In this document: positions 49,887 to 62,279 of the stretch, one piece after another
How positions within the stretch are numbered: the stretch's first letter is position 1
Layout of the letters: each line of letters starts with the position of its first letter
DNA from: Brachynemurus nebulosus
Lineage: Eukaryota > Arthropoda > Insecta > Neuroptera > Myrmeleontidae
DNA length: 64,000 nt
Direction of reading: 5' to 3'
Assembly: GCA_035578155.1 (NCBI GenBank)
Contig: JAPWDM010000001.1
Span: 90,471,576 to 90,535,575, forward strand
Notes under the pieces: model-generated
What the model saw: only the letters and a program-made list of their open reading frames with translations
What the model was told of the DNA's origin: nothing
The model's database searches: none
Made by a program: the position numbers and the translations under genes

Positions 49887-51370
49887 GTATCAACTGTAAA
49901 ATACTACATATTTAGTTTTAGTGCTAGATATATTTCAAAAATTCTTTAATTGACGTTCATTTTTCAAGTTGAATATATAAAAATATCGTCATTCAGATCC
50001 AAGGGGCCAAACTACTATTATGATAGTTAGTATTCCGAGTGTAGCAGAAAAGTGACATAAAATCCTCCCCACTTCGCATTACTATGTTGTGTGCGTACAC
50101 ACTGCTTGCAGTGGTTTTGGTTTGATGTTCGCTTCTGTGTTCATATTCACACATACAATTACAAAAAACGTATTATGAGATAGAGCAACGTGCAGGTCAA
50201 GTAACAAAGGTCTTACAATACATAACAATTGTAATGGATTTGGTGACCGATACCGACAGACTAAATGCCTTAAGCTGTGACAGACCTACAAATGACTCCA
50301 AGCGAGCTACACTTTTTTGATATTAGTTTGCTTCTAGTGTTCTATGTTCAGATCTTTGTCCAAATATTGTTTGCCACTGTTCGAATATTACGCCAATAGC
50401 AGTGGGAAAGATAGTGATACATATGTAAGTAAGTACCATGTACTAACATATCTTTATATTTAAACATACAAACAACATTTACATACGTACAGCTAAGCAA
50501 CTGAAATATTTGGAATGAGAGAAAATGCGATAATGGTGATAAAATGAAATAACTAATAACATCATACATCTCACTTGTTCATCATCAACGGTAACATGGG
50601 TAACTTATTCCTCAGTCATATTATGTATATAGATGTAATGTGTACTTCTTTATAGAAAACTAGTAGTCACCTTACAATACACTGCGGGGGAGAAAACTAC
50701 TCCACACTACGTGCATCGAGATAATATTCCAACTCCCTCCCACATCGTCAATTTTATTTATAAATTCTCACACCAAATCGAAACGGTAAATAAACACACT
50801 TGATGTCATACTTCTTAAATAAATAGGTGACGCGGGATATTATTTTCACTAACAAAACATATTTTCCAATAGTGAATGATGACAATAGCATGCCATCATA
50901 CAAAATATTTACCTGTTTTCATTTTTTTTTTTTTTATATGTAAACTAATGTATCGAAAAGTATTATGTGTATCATTGCTTTCCTTAAAATTTACCATGTA
51001 CGTTTATGTAGATTTTCTATATTTATTATACCCATAATTATATATACAAATACATAATCATAAATACAAAAGTGTAGAAAAAGGTCATTTCGTAGTTCTT
51101 CGTGGTTGGTGTTGTAACGTTATTCGGGCCTTCAGGGAGTATTTCGGCGAGGAACTTTGACCAAGAGTGTAGAGCAGGCACTATAATATGGTAATAACTC
51201 AAATTATTAACAATTCTGGTTAGACACCTGGAGTTTTAATTAAAACAAACACATATGTATACCCTGGAGTATGACCAACTATCCCGGGCCCCCTGTCAAA
51301 TATTAAATTTACTACTGACATCCAATCTTGTCCTTTAAAACCTATGTAACAAAAATATATAAAAGATACT
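49887..51370. other. No gene recognised
   Basis: AT-rich with a poly-T run at 50922-50936. Slightly GC-richer patches (50200-50310, 51090-51180) contain no motif I can name. Confidence 0.4.
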
Positions 51371-51930
51371 AGCTGGCGCGGCAGAGGTTATTCTGCCCTT
51401 TCCGGTAGAGTGATGTAATGAATTTAATTTGGTTAGAGTAAATGTCTCAAGCGCTATCTCTAAACTTCCCAATAGTTTAGGAGCTATCGACATAATCCTA
51501 AATTTCTTTTTCTTCCCATAACTTCTTACTGATGAGAATTAAGTTATTTTCATCTGCAAATTCTAATACCAACCTTTTACGTAGAATTTGAATATTTTCT
51601 TAGAATTTTTCAGTAACTATCCATTTTCGAGGTATGACCCCGAGCCTTGTTTTTCTTACGAAACATGAAATAGATTTTGGCATAGTTAATGGAATTTTTT
51701 CTCCTCTTTCTATTGATGTATAAAATGTAAAGTAGGTTTTGACATAATAAATGCCTTTATTTTTTCCCTTTCTATCGATATAAATGTATTTTGTACCATC
51801 GAAAAGAGGGGCAAAAATCACATAAGGAAGGTTTTGATTTATTATTCTATGTAAATTGGTTTCCGAGAAAATATAATTTTTGTAATCGGAAATTCGCTAT
51901 GCGCAGGATGCTGTGATAAGAGTATTTTTT
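51371..51930 (+). mobile_element. HINE-like variant with TAGCTG-type 5' sequence
   Basis: Begins ATACTAGCTGGCGCGGCAGA then TTATTCTGCCC. The interior 51480-51800 is homologous in inverse to 16345-16800. It ends with GGAAATTCGCTATGCGCAGG and ATGCTGTGATAAGAGTATTT, the family 3' end with changes. It has no (TA)n core. Confidence 0.7.
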
Positions 51931-52317
51931 TAAATTCATTGTTATGAATTTATATTCTTAGAAATATAAACAAAGATGAAAAATATAGAGGCGTTGATAA
52001 TATCTTTAATTGCGGCGCTAGCACAGGATATATATTATCTTTTATCTTATCTTTTTATTAAATGAAGAAAAAAGGTAAGATAACTAAAATAAATTTCTTT
52101 TTTCAAAAAGTCATCAAAATAATTTTCCTATATTTAATAGTTTGTAATAAAAAGATGGATGCTTCGTTCAATGCACCATTAGTAGGTTTTTCGGTTTTAT
52201 GAACCTAGACGATCATGGTGGCATTGTAACAATTCTAAAAATATAAATAATAATAAGGAATTTAAGATGTTATTTTTTACTTTTGAAATAATATCTATTG
52301 CTTTTAATTTAAATCCA

Positions 52318-53301
52318 CCTAATTTTGTTTTTACATGAGCTTTTCTTAGATAAATTTGATTTAACACGATTAAAAAAGAAAAATTTTGTTCTCTTTTTAC
52401 AAGAATTAATTCAATTTTATACTAACTACCCAAAAATAAAACAAAATTTTGTTATATTTTCTGGAACTCAATAATTGGATTTCAAAACAAAAAAAGCACG
52501 TGTTATTTTGATTTTGTTTTAAATAACTGAAAATCAGAGATGACATTCTTTTCAGTGCTTAATAATTCATAGAACTTCTAACACGAATGTTGGATTTCAT
52601 AATCAATTGAAAAAGTTAACTGATGGAACTTTTATTTAAATGTGCTTTTATTACATAGTGGTTTTTATAATTTTATAAATGAGAAACTCCTTTTAAAATG
52701 ACTATTTTCATATAAATTTTACTGAAATGTAATAACTTGTAATTAATATTTTTGTGTTTTGTTAATTAGAAATCAGAAATATTATTTGGCTGCTTTTATA
52801 AAATAATGTAACATACATAATTGCAGTCATATAAAAAATTGGGTTTTTAATGAGTTCTTTTGTTTTTTGTGTTTTTCAAATCAATTATTTTTCTATTTAG
52901 TGTTTCTAAGTTATTTTTTGTTTGGTTTTTTTCAAGCAAAACTTATCTACTAAATTACTAAATTTCCAGTGTTTGTGGAATAAAATGTGCAAGCATAACT
53001 ATAAAAATGGTAAGACTAATGAAATTTTTATTTAATCTACAATTTTTTCCGTAAATATTTTTTTCGGAGGCCAATCTATTAGGTGAAAACAGAATTAGGC
53101 GTATGTATGTATGTATGAAAAAAAATGGACTTAAGTACAAGGTTTTGTACTTTTAACGTAACGATATTTACTGGCTAAAAATCCATTTATATGAGTTAAA
53201 ATTAGGTAAAAAATAAGACCTATTTGGCCGGTTCGGGCCCCCTTTGGGACCCCGGGCCCCGGGGCGACAGCCCCGGCTGTCGGCCCCTCTCGTCGGGCCT
53301 G
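52318..53301 (-). mobile_element. GC-ended hAT-like repeat, copy 2
   Basis: On the minus strand it begins CAGGCCCGACGAGAGGGG, then the GC-rich block, then the AT-rich body in the same order as copy 1 (13056-14412) but lacking the part equivalent to about 13270-13600. Homology ends near 52318. A (TATG) run at 53102-53117 lies within it. Confidence 0.7.
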
Positions 53302-53309
53302 CAATATTT

Positions 53310-53945
53310 GTGACTTTAGTTGTTGATAAGTTACTAGTGCATTTGATCGAAATGCATATTGATCATACAATATGATACTCAAAATTTCTAATAACCCAAA
53401 CGTATCGTAACAGTGTACTTAATTAACAAAACTGTACGTACCGTGTATCTGATTTTGTATCTAAACAGCCTGCAATCCCGTACTTTTTACCGTGCTTTAT
53501 TCTTTAATTATAATGGCAGAAATACACTCTCCAGGATGTAAGACGTGAGCACGAGAATATAGTTGAGATTTTTGTGTTAGCTCGTCTCGCTCCAATCTCT
53601 ATAAATTTCCGCTTAACTTTGTAAATTAAATAATTCCACAATAAAAACATTTGGACTTCCTTATGAATGCGAAAATCAGTAGCGTATACGGGGGGGGGGG
53701 AGTATCGGGATATATTCCAAAATCGAAAAAAAAGGAAATCGGGTATATAAGTATTGCACGCTGTTATTAAGAGCACTAACGGCATATTTGTTATTAATTT
53801 GTAGAAAAATAAATATTTTTAGTCGAATTTTTCAATTGAAAATATTTGACTTATACAGCCTATACGATAAGAACGGGAAGAAGCGAGAGTAGGGGCGCTA
53901 TCCGTTTTCGAACCCGTAGAACACGATTCTGAAGAAAAAAATGTC
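53310..53945. other. No gene; fragment of a hAT MITE end
   Basis: CAGTAGCGTATACGGGG followed by a G-run at 53679-53701 resembles the left end of the MITE at 24378. Its partner is not seen. Confidence 0.4.
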
Positions 53946-53954
53946 TGATATATG

Positions 53955-53971
53955 CCCGATATATATATATA

Positions 53972-54063
<92 letters not shown>

Positions 54064-55259
54064 GTAAAACAAATAAGTCTCGTCCTTCCAACGTCGGCGC
54101 TGGAACACACCAGCTACAAAATCACCAAAACAAAAAAAAAAAATATAAAAAAAAATAAAAGTTTTCTTTTTATGATTTCCGCAGAATTACATTTATTTTA
54201 TAATTAATTATTATTTCTTTTATTATGATTTCCTTATTTTCATTAAGATATTTAAATTACATTTACATTATTTGATCTTAAGTTATTCCTCGGCTTATAA
54301 ATTTTATTAAAAGTCTAGGTCTTTTAAGGCTGGGGGTATGGTTGCGCCACCTAGAAATAAAATTTTTCATTCTTTATGAATAACTAATTTATATATAAAA
54401 AAAAATTCAATTTTTTTATTTGTTGATAAATGGGAACATATTGGCAATTACATAATTATAAAAAATATATAATTAATCCTTTTTACTGTCTAATGTATGT
54501 ATACCGAGGCACTCAGTTAAATACAGCATTCGTGACTACAAGGTTCGCAGTAACAAATAACATTTTCTTTCTTTATTCTCGATTTCCCGCGAAATCACAG
54601 CTCACCGCGGAGCTCATTTTAAAGTATTTATTTTCGTCGTTATTAATAATTTTCTATTAAATTTTTGTTGATGAGTGAAAATCAAGTACAAATTCAAAAT
54701 TAAGTTACAGAAAACCTAGATTTCCTATTTTCCATCGTTTTTCCTGACTAACTCTGTTAACTTTATAGTGCAGCAGTGCAGCGGATCAAAAACGGAAAGT
54801 TTCTTTTTTGAATTTATTTTATATTGGAAATTTTATTTGTTCATTTTTGAAACGGTTGATCTGAAGTGTATTTTTTTTTTATTTTCAACTCATACAGTCC
54901 ATCCCATTTTGCCAGGTTAAAAGTTTATTCGCTTTGCGAAACCACCTGGTCCCTTCAGGGTGACTCATAACACCTGTAGACACTAAAACCGCTGGAATTT
55001 GTTCGGAATTAACAGTCGCGTCACCCCTCAAAAGGATAAGAGTTATTTCCTTTACACCCTGTATATAATATATACACACATACATATATACATATACATA
55101 TGTATGTGTGTATATATATTATTTACAGGGTGTAAAGGAAATAACTCTTATCCTTTTGAGGGGTGACGCGACTGTTAATTCCGAAAAAATTCCAGCGGTT
55201 TTAGTGTCTACAGGGTGCTATAAATTACCCCACAAAAGGACGAGAGTTATTTGTTTTAC

Positions 55260-55345
<86 letters not shown>
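53955..55345. mobile_element. Inverted repeat family with GGGTGTAAA(A/G) ends and (TA)n tracts
   Basis: GGGTGTAAAACAAATAA at 54060 (next to (TA)n 53962-54058) is matched in inverse at 55245-55264 (next to (TA)n 55265-55344). Inside, 54950-55065 and 55128-55240 form a second inverse pair (GGGTGTAAAGGAAATAACTC, GGGGTGACGCGACTGTTAAT) around a TATG/TACA centre at 55066-55127. Both sub-elements share the ACAGGGTG(T/C) end type. Class unassigned. Confidence 0.7.
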
Positions 55346-55348
<3 letters not shown>

Positions 55349-55790
55349 TTACTCACGAGAGTCTACGTACACCCGTCTAAATCGTTAGTAATCGAATAAA
55401 ATGTCGATTATGGTAGATACTACAAACTGTAATTGATTCCTATTCCCATAAAAGTATTCATTTAAAAAAAAAAAACCAGTAATGTCCACAAATATAAATT
55501 TTATAATAAAAAGATTAATTTTATCAAAACAAAAACAAAAACACACAAAAGTCTACGTACACAACTACTAGTTTATATGTATTTATATGTTTATTTTGCA
55601 AATCCGGGGAAGTCCCTATTTATATGTATTGTATGTACATATCTCAATGTAAACACGCATTAGTGGAAGATAATTTATAGCTAATTACAGTTGGTTATTT
55701 GAATAATGGAACGTAGAAAAGAAATTTCTAGTGATATTAGAAAACTTATAAAAAACTCAATATCTTTTAATATTGTATTAATGTTATTAT
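55346..55790 (+). mobile_element. Tc1-like element, 5' part only
   Basis: CAGTTACTCACGAGAGTCTA then CGTACACC follows a TA dinucleotide and resembles Tc1-type terminal repeats. A related word AAAAGTCTACGTACACAAC at 55546 could be an inner repeat. An ATG at 55706 opens MERRKEISSDIRKLIKNSIS, similar to the N-terminus of Tc1-like transposases, and is lost after about 25 codons. The remainder of the element is absent. Confidence 0.55.
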
Positions 55791-55794
55791 TATT

Positions 55795-56907
55795 ACCCAG
55801 CCTTTCACACTCTCGATAATCACCGGGACAGCTTTTCAATTTTTCATATGCGTTGCCGATTGTAATTTATTCGATTCGAGTGTGAGTGAGTTAAAAAAAC
55901 TTTATTTGATGTTAAGATCAATTTTGTTCCCCTTCAGTCTGTAAAAGATTATTATGTTATAAATATTTTTAATATTTATAAATTGTTTCATTTTACCAAA
56001 TAACTCACACTTAACAATGATACAAATAAACAAATACATTTTAATTAGTGTAAAGCCGTAAAGGTGTGAGACAGAGAGGCCTAAAAGGGTACTCAGGTCT
56101 ATTTCATTCGGTAGTAGCCCTAAATTGTGACAAAAAATAAATTATAATATATCGTTACGTACGCCACTAACGAAAGTGATCAAGAATAGCCAAATGCGAA
56201 TATTCGCGAATGTATATGCGAATATCAATACAAATATTTGTTACATCTTTACATCTCTAATATATACGTATCAGTAAATTCATTGCGAATAAATAAAATA
56301 ATTTTTAAATATTTATTAAAAATAAATAAGTTTTAATAAATACGACTTTAACGTAACTGAACCAGTTAAAACAAAGCAAAATAAGGCAAAGCAAGCAAAT
56401 ATATATGTTGGTGTCTCATCACAAAATATTCTCTCATTGTCAGTGCTTGCTTACCTATGTACATTATACAAATGTTTTGTTGACTAATATTAAAAAGCTC
56501 ACAGAGCTCACCAGATAGCATATTGAGATAGAATACCCCCATACAGCAACGCAATAAATAATATTATATGTGCATATGAATGGGCTTTAGAGAGGCTTCT
56601 TGTAGAATGCCTTGTAGATATTCAATATACATTCAACCATATCAAACGTTTCATATAAATAACAATTAACAACATATAATAGTGATATGGATGATTGTAT
56701 TTTGGAAAATATCTTCAGGATCACATAGAAAGTATTTCCACCAAAGCAGCAGCAGTATAACTGAACACAGGAATACTATAGGGGAGATTGTGTTGCGTTT
56801 CACACACATTCATAAAGCTACGAACCAGCATTGTTAGCATGTGATTAAGTACCATTTATTGGAAATGAAATTATGTCACAGTCTAATAAAATATTTTAGG
56901 GCGAACA

Positions 56908-56984
<77 letters not shown>

Positions 56985-57008
56985 TGTGTTTATGTTTAGA
57001 ACAGTCAG

Positions 57009-57105
<97 letters not shown>

Positions 57106-57805
57106 GAAGATACACAGGAATTGCTTGAGTTCGGATAGAAACATGCGGACCAGTGGTTGCTTATGTAGGTGGAGATCCAGGACATCTAATATGCCAACCT
57201 CTCTTCAAAGCCATGTAAGTATATGTACATACGTTATAGTGAACTCTCTTCCTTCCAACAAACAAGCCACCCACACCCGTGCACAGCGTTCTGTTATGTT
57301 CTGTTCGTTATGCTTATCTTTGTCGTTCTGTTCGTCGTTCGTACAACTCTTAAAGCTCAAACAAGACAAAGTTCCTTTTCCAGCTAATGCGGACAACTTT
57401 GAGGTGGTGTGTGGGTGCACTATATAGCGTGGTCTAGAATAAATACATTGCAAGTGCCACACTTGAAAACACAAAACGTGGTTTAACTAAACAACGTTAA
57501 ATCATTTTACGTACTGAAGTTTGGTGAAAAGCTTAGTTGGGACCCATATTTGTTTTACTAAATCTTATTAAGTCTAAATCGACTCAGCAAATCAGTTCTT
57601 TAGTAAAAATACAAATGTCAGTATTTAACTGCTAATTTTTAGTTCTTTTGTCAATAGCGCAACTAACTTTATAATTTTTTTCTACATTTTAGTTCTGTTA
57701 AAATTATCACCCATTCATCAGTAAATGCTTGAACCAATTCAACCTTAGCTAACATTGTAATTTTATTCAGTACTTTCTAGTGATTTTGGTGGATGTTGTA
57801 TTAAT
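55795..57805. other. No gene recognised; two (TA)n tracts and a MITE end
   Basis: Bases 56190-56259 hold GCGAATAT words in both orientations and end TTTACATCTCTA, probably a truncated member of the TAGAGATG-ended MITE group. (TA)n tracts lie at 56910-56981 and 57016-57100. Bases 57105-57440 are GC-richer and contain CATGTAAGTAT, a donor-like site, but no frame is convincing. Confidence 0.45.
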
Positions 57806-57809
57806 CTGA

Positions 57810-58362
57810 CTTCTTTTGTTTTAGGAGTTGTTCCACCGTATTAGGTTATATTAATTAAGATTTACATAATTTAAAAATTTTTTTTCCTTTACGATATATT
57901 TTGCTCGTTTTAGGAGCTCCACAGGTACATGTAACTCTGACTAGTTTAGTATCTTATATTAATAAGTATTGAAATATGATTAAAATATTTTTATATCCAA
58001 TGTTTTTTATATTATATACAATTTTTTATAAAATTAGAAGATTATATTGAAATCTTCTCTACATTTTAATCCTAATGTGCATTAAATTCAAAAAGTTGTT
58101 GTAATACAACGACAAAGATTATAATATAATCTTCTAATTTTATAAAAAATTGTATATAATATAAAAAATATTGGATATAAAAATATTTTAATCATATTTC
58201 AATACTTATTAATATATAATACTAAACTAGTCATAGTTACATGTACCTGAGGAGCTCCTAAAACGAGCAAAATATATCGTAAAGGAAAAAAACTTTTTTA
58301 AATTATGTAAATCTTAATCAGTATAACCTAATACGGTGGAACAACTCCTAAAACAAAAGAAG
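57810..58362. mobile_element. 550-bp foldback with ~240-bp arms
   Basis: The left arm starts CTTCTTTTGTTTTAGGAGTT and the right arm ends with its inverse. The arms pair almost continuously from the ends to about 58050 and 58122, with a 70-bp centre. The arms are only slightly diverged (for example TGTACCTGAGGAGCTCC against GGAGCTCCACAGGTACA), so it is fairly young. No target duplication could be set. Confidence 0.9.
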
Positions 58363-58375
58363 GGTAATTTTATTC

Positions 58376-58377
<2 letters not shown>

Positions 58378-58460
<83 letters not shown>
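58378..58460. repeat. (TA)n tract
   Basis: Uninterrupted TA dinucleotides next to the foldback element. Confidence 0.95.
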
Positions 58461-58463
<3 letters not shown>

Positions 58464-58969
58464 CATAATACGCATATTAATAATAAGATTAAATTTGGAT
58501 TTTTGTTTTTGAATAAAGTTAGATTGAAATATTGGCCAAGAATTTTTACGTGAATCTAAAACAACCATATTTCGGCCGAAGAGTAATTGTTATGAATAAT
58601 CAATCTCTTTTTAACACAATATCCGAAACTTCAGATGGGAAAAATATGTACACAACTGAGAACTCGGATAAAATGGAATATGTTTTCAAGTTCGATGAAT
58701 AATTGGAGCTCGTTACATAAAAGCAGACCCGCCACTAAAATCACATTGTGGTAAAACGTAATTTTATGAAAATTTTATTTTATTTAACGGATAAAAGTAA
58801 TTTTAATTACTCCTGGAGACTAAGTCTTGAATATGTGATACGGATATCATAATGTTACTGTTGTTATTTTTATCACATTTGCAATTTCACATACCACATG
58901 TGATATCAACGAAATGAAAGTCTTGAAATTCTTTTGTGATATTGTGAAAATATGAAAATCATAGTGATT

Positions 58970-59170
58970 GTGGACCACTGAGTAGTAAGATCACTGTGAT
59001 TATGGGCCACCAGGTAATAAGGTGATAGCGATTTTGAACCACTGAGTAGTAAGGTCATAGTGATTATGGACTACTGGGTAGTAAAGTCAGAGTGATTGTG
59101 GACTATTAAGGTAGTAAGGTCATAATGATTACTGAATATAGACCACTGGGTAGTAAAGTCAGAGTAATTA
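58970..59170 (+). repeat. 32-bp minisatellite, six units
   Basis: Units of the type CCACTGGGTAGTAAGGTCA then TAGTGATTATGGA start at 58975, 59007, 59039, 59071, 59103 and 59143; spacing is 32 bp except the last (40 bp, with an 8-bp insertion). No coding sense. Confidence 0.88.
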
Positions 59171-59299
59171 AGAATCATTAAAATCGCAAAATAAATTTTG
59201 ATTCTTTGCAACATTTGAGCGGAATGGTCTTTTTTGTTGGGTTTTATTTTTTTGGCTTTTATTTATAAATACTCATTTATTAGTCCCTTATTAGCTACT

Positions 59300-59465
59300 G
59301 GTTCCAACCCCTCCCTTCCGGAATGGGCGGGAATGGGACAACAAATTACTTCCGGCAATATCTCTATTTTAAAGTCGTTTAGCAAATAATATTTCGTACA
59401 TAATTTCGGAATATATGATTTTTTTACAAGACAGATATTTTTACGCACATGAAATCGTGAGCCAT
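59300..59465 (+). repeat. Relative of the 3' part of 27790-27960
   Basis: Shared words include GAATGGGACAACAAATTA (against GAAAATGGGACAAAAAATTT), AAAGTCGTTT and ATTTCGTACATAATTTCGG. This shows that the orphan ORF region belongs to a dispersed repeat. Confidence 0.5.
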
Positions 59466-59472
59466 AACTATG

Positions 59473-59817
59473 AAATACCCCTGTCGCAGCATCTGCATAA
59501 CATAGCGAATTTCCAAATCTTGGGCACTGGCGGATCTCATCTAAGACCTGTACCTATTTAAAATAGTTTAGCTTTCTAAGAGTAAAAGAATTTTTAAAAT
59601 CAGCTGGGTAATTAGTTTTGGTAGTTTTGGGGACCCAAGAACCCGAACGAATTTTGTGCAGCATAGTTGTATCCATCTAAAATAATTTAATTCTCTAGCA
59701 GTGAGAAATTTTTTAGCATCGGTTCGATAGCTTATTACTGGCGTTTTCGGATCTGCAAGATCCCGGTGGACCTCATTAAAAAATCAGCTCGACCGTATAT
59801 TCTAGGCGGACTTTATG

Positions 59818-59909
<92 letters not shown>

Positions 59910-62083
59910 AACCCGTTGTGTAGCATTCTACGCCGCATTTGCATCCGCAGGACAGTTGTGGATCTCAGATAACACAACCTGTACCTATCTAAAATAGTTT
60001 ACCTTGGTAATAGTAAAAGGGTTTCAAAATCGGTCAGTTATTTTATTTTTGACACTTTTAGGTCCTACTGACATTTCAGACCTTACATAACGTAATCTAT
60101 ATGTATCTAAAATAGCTTAGCTCCCCAACAGTGAAAAAATTTTAAAAATCGGTCGGCTAGTTTATTTTTGACGCTTTTGGATCCGATGGACCCTGGCAGA
60201 CTTTACATAACGTAATCTATATTTATCTAAAATAGTTTAGCTCTGTAAGAGTGAAAAAATTTTCAAAATCGGTCGGTTAGTTTATTTTTACCACTTTTGG
60301 GTCCCATGGACCCTGGCGGACCCTAAATAACGTAATGTATGTCTATCTAAAATAGTTAGTTCCCCAACAGTGAAAAAATTTTCAAAATCGGTCGGTTAGT
60401 TTATTTTTGACACTTTTGGATCCATGGACCTTGGCAGACCTTACATAACGTAATCTATATTTATCTAAAATAGTTTAGCTCTGTAACAGTGAAAAAATTT
60501 TCAAAATCGGTCGGTTAGTTTATTTTTGACACTTTTGGATCCCATGGACCCTGGCAGACCTTATATAACGTAATCTATATTAGCTAAAATAGTTTAGCTC
60601 TGTGACAGTGAAAAAATTTTCAAAATCGGTCAGTTAGTTTATTTTTGACACTTTTGGGTTCTATGGACCTTGGTGGACCTTACATAACGTAATTTATATT
60701 TATCTAAAATAGTTTAGCTCTGTAACAGTGAAAAAATTTTCAAAATCGGTCAGTTAGTTTATTTTTGACACTTCTGGATCCTATGGACCTTGGCAGACCT
60801 TACATAACGGAATCTATATTTATCTAAAACAGTTTAGCTCTGTAACAGTGAAAAAATTTTCAAAATCGATCAGGCAGTTTATTTTTGACACTTTTGGGTC
60901 CTATGGACCGAGGCGGACCTTACATAACGTAATCGATATTTATCTAAAATAGTTTAGCTCTGTAACAGTGAAAAAATTTTCAAAATCGGTCAGTTAGTTT
61001 ATTTTTGACACTTTTGGGTCCTGTGGACCCTGGCGGACCTTACATAATGTATTCTAAATCTATCTAAAATAGTTTAGCTCTGTAACAGTGAAGAAATTTT
61101 TAAAATTGGTCGTTTAGTTTATTTTTTACAATTATGGGATCAGTAAATCCTGGCGAAACTCATACAAGTCTAGTACTCTAACAGTAAGAAAAGGGTTCTA
61201 AGGATCTCATATAATCTATGGCAGTCCGTACGCTTCTTGCGGACATCATTTAATTAATTAATTCAAATACTTTAACTTACTAACTGTGAAAAAATTTTTA
61301 AAATCGATTGGTTAATTAATTTCTGGCCGTTTTAGGTCCCGAAAACCTTGACCTCACATAAAATACCTTAAATACATTTGAAATGGTTTAATTCTTTAAC
61401 ATTATTAATTATTAGTGAAAAAATTTTCAAAATCGATTCAAAATATTTTTCCGTGCATACATATGTACATTATACATACTTTGTTTTGTTTCATATATTT
61501 AATAATATTATATCATAACATAATCTTCAATTTCTTGTTTACTTAAAAATTCAATAAAAAAAAAAAAATTCTTCATTACATTAGCTTAGAAAATCTGTTT
61601 AATTTACATTTTTTAACATGGGATAGAACCATGCTAATTATAATGCAATAAATGAGAAACAAAACTCTATACATGTATGTGTGTTATATCAAATATATGT
61701 GAATAGTTTTCACTTGTTCTCACAAAATTCTTTAATAAAAAAGTGAAATATTTTTATACTTAATAAAGAACTGAGATATAAATATAAATTACTTATTAGA
61801 CTAACAAAGAAAGAATAAAAGTGAAAATTTACATTTTCTCGAAAAATACTTAAAATAGAAAGAAAATTATAAGAATATTTTCTTCATAATTTTTTTTTTC
61901 CTTTTCAACGATGTAAAAATTGAACTGCCTTATGATAGGATCGAATGATAAAAAATGGCCAGAAAACCTACTTCTGGGCATCCGACGTGTCTGGCTAACG
62001 AACTTAGCCGAGCGAATTCAGAATCCAGTCCGCACACAAAATTTCATAAGCATTAGACGTTTCGTTCGAGAGTTATCGTGGCG

Positions 62084-62145
<62 letters not shown>

Positions 62146-62266
62146 TTTAGTGAATATCATTTTCGTATTCTAGGGACCTCAAAACAGATTTCTGCCATAG
62201 TCCCGGACTCAGATTGCGTCATGACACCTACTGTAATAGCTGAATTTCGAGTTTTCGAAATTCGCT
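59473..62266 (-). mobile_element. HINE-like element(s) with minisatellite and (TA)n
   Basis: The minus-strand 3' end (plus: AATACCCCTGTCGCAGCATC) is at 59473, followed directly by repeat units. A family 5' end (plus: TTCGCTAATA) closes the region at 62266, preceded by (TA)n 62089-62141 and the 5' block. No second 3' terminus is seen between, so this may be one 2.8-kb element or a 5' part beside a separate 3' part. The open frame at 61920-62150 is an artefact of the 3' block. Confidence 0.6.
59990..61135 (-). repeat. 119-120-bp minisatellite array, about ten units
   Basis: CAAAATCGGTC words fall at 60031, 60150, 60270, 60389, 60508, 60627, 60747, 60867, 60987 and 61107, giving a period of 119 or 120 bp. 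Units contain CTAAAATAGTTTAGCTCTGT, AACAGTGAAAAAATTTTC and CATAACGTAATCTATATTTA. Degenerate units extend to 59520 on the left, interrupted by (TA)n 59818-59905, and to about 61440 on the right. The central units are the most alike. Confidence 0.93.
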
Positions 62267-62279
62267 AATATGTATAATA

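Noticed and set aside
57105..57440. Possible exon with donor-like CATGTAAGTAT near 57214
   Set aside because: No acceptor, only one weakly open frame, and no recognisable peptide on either strand.
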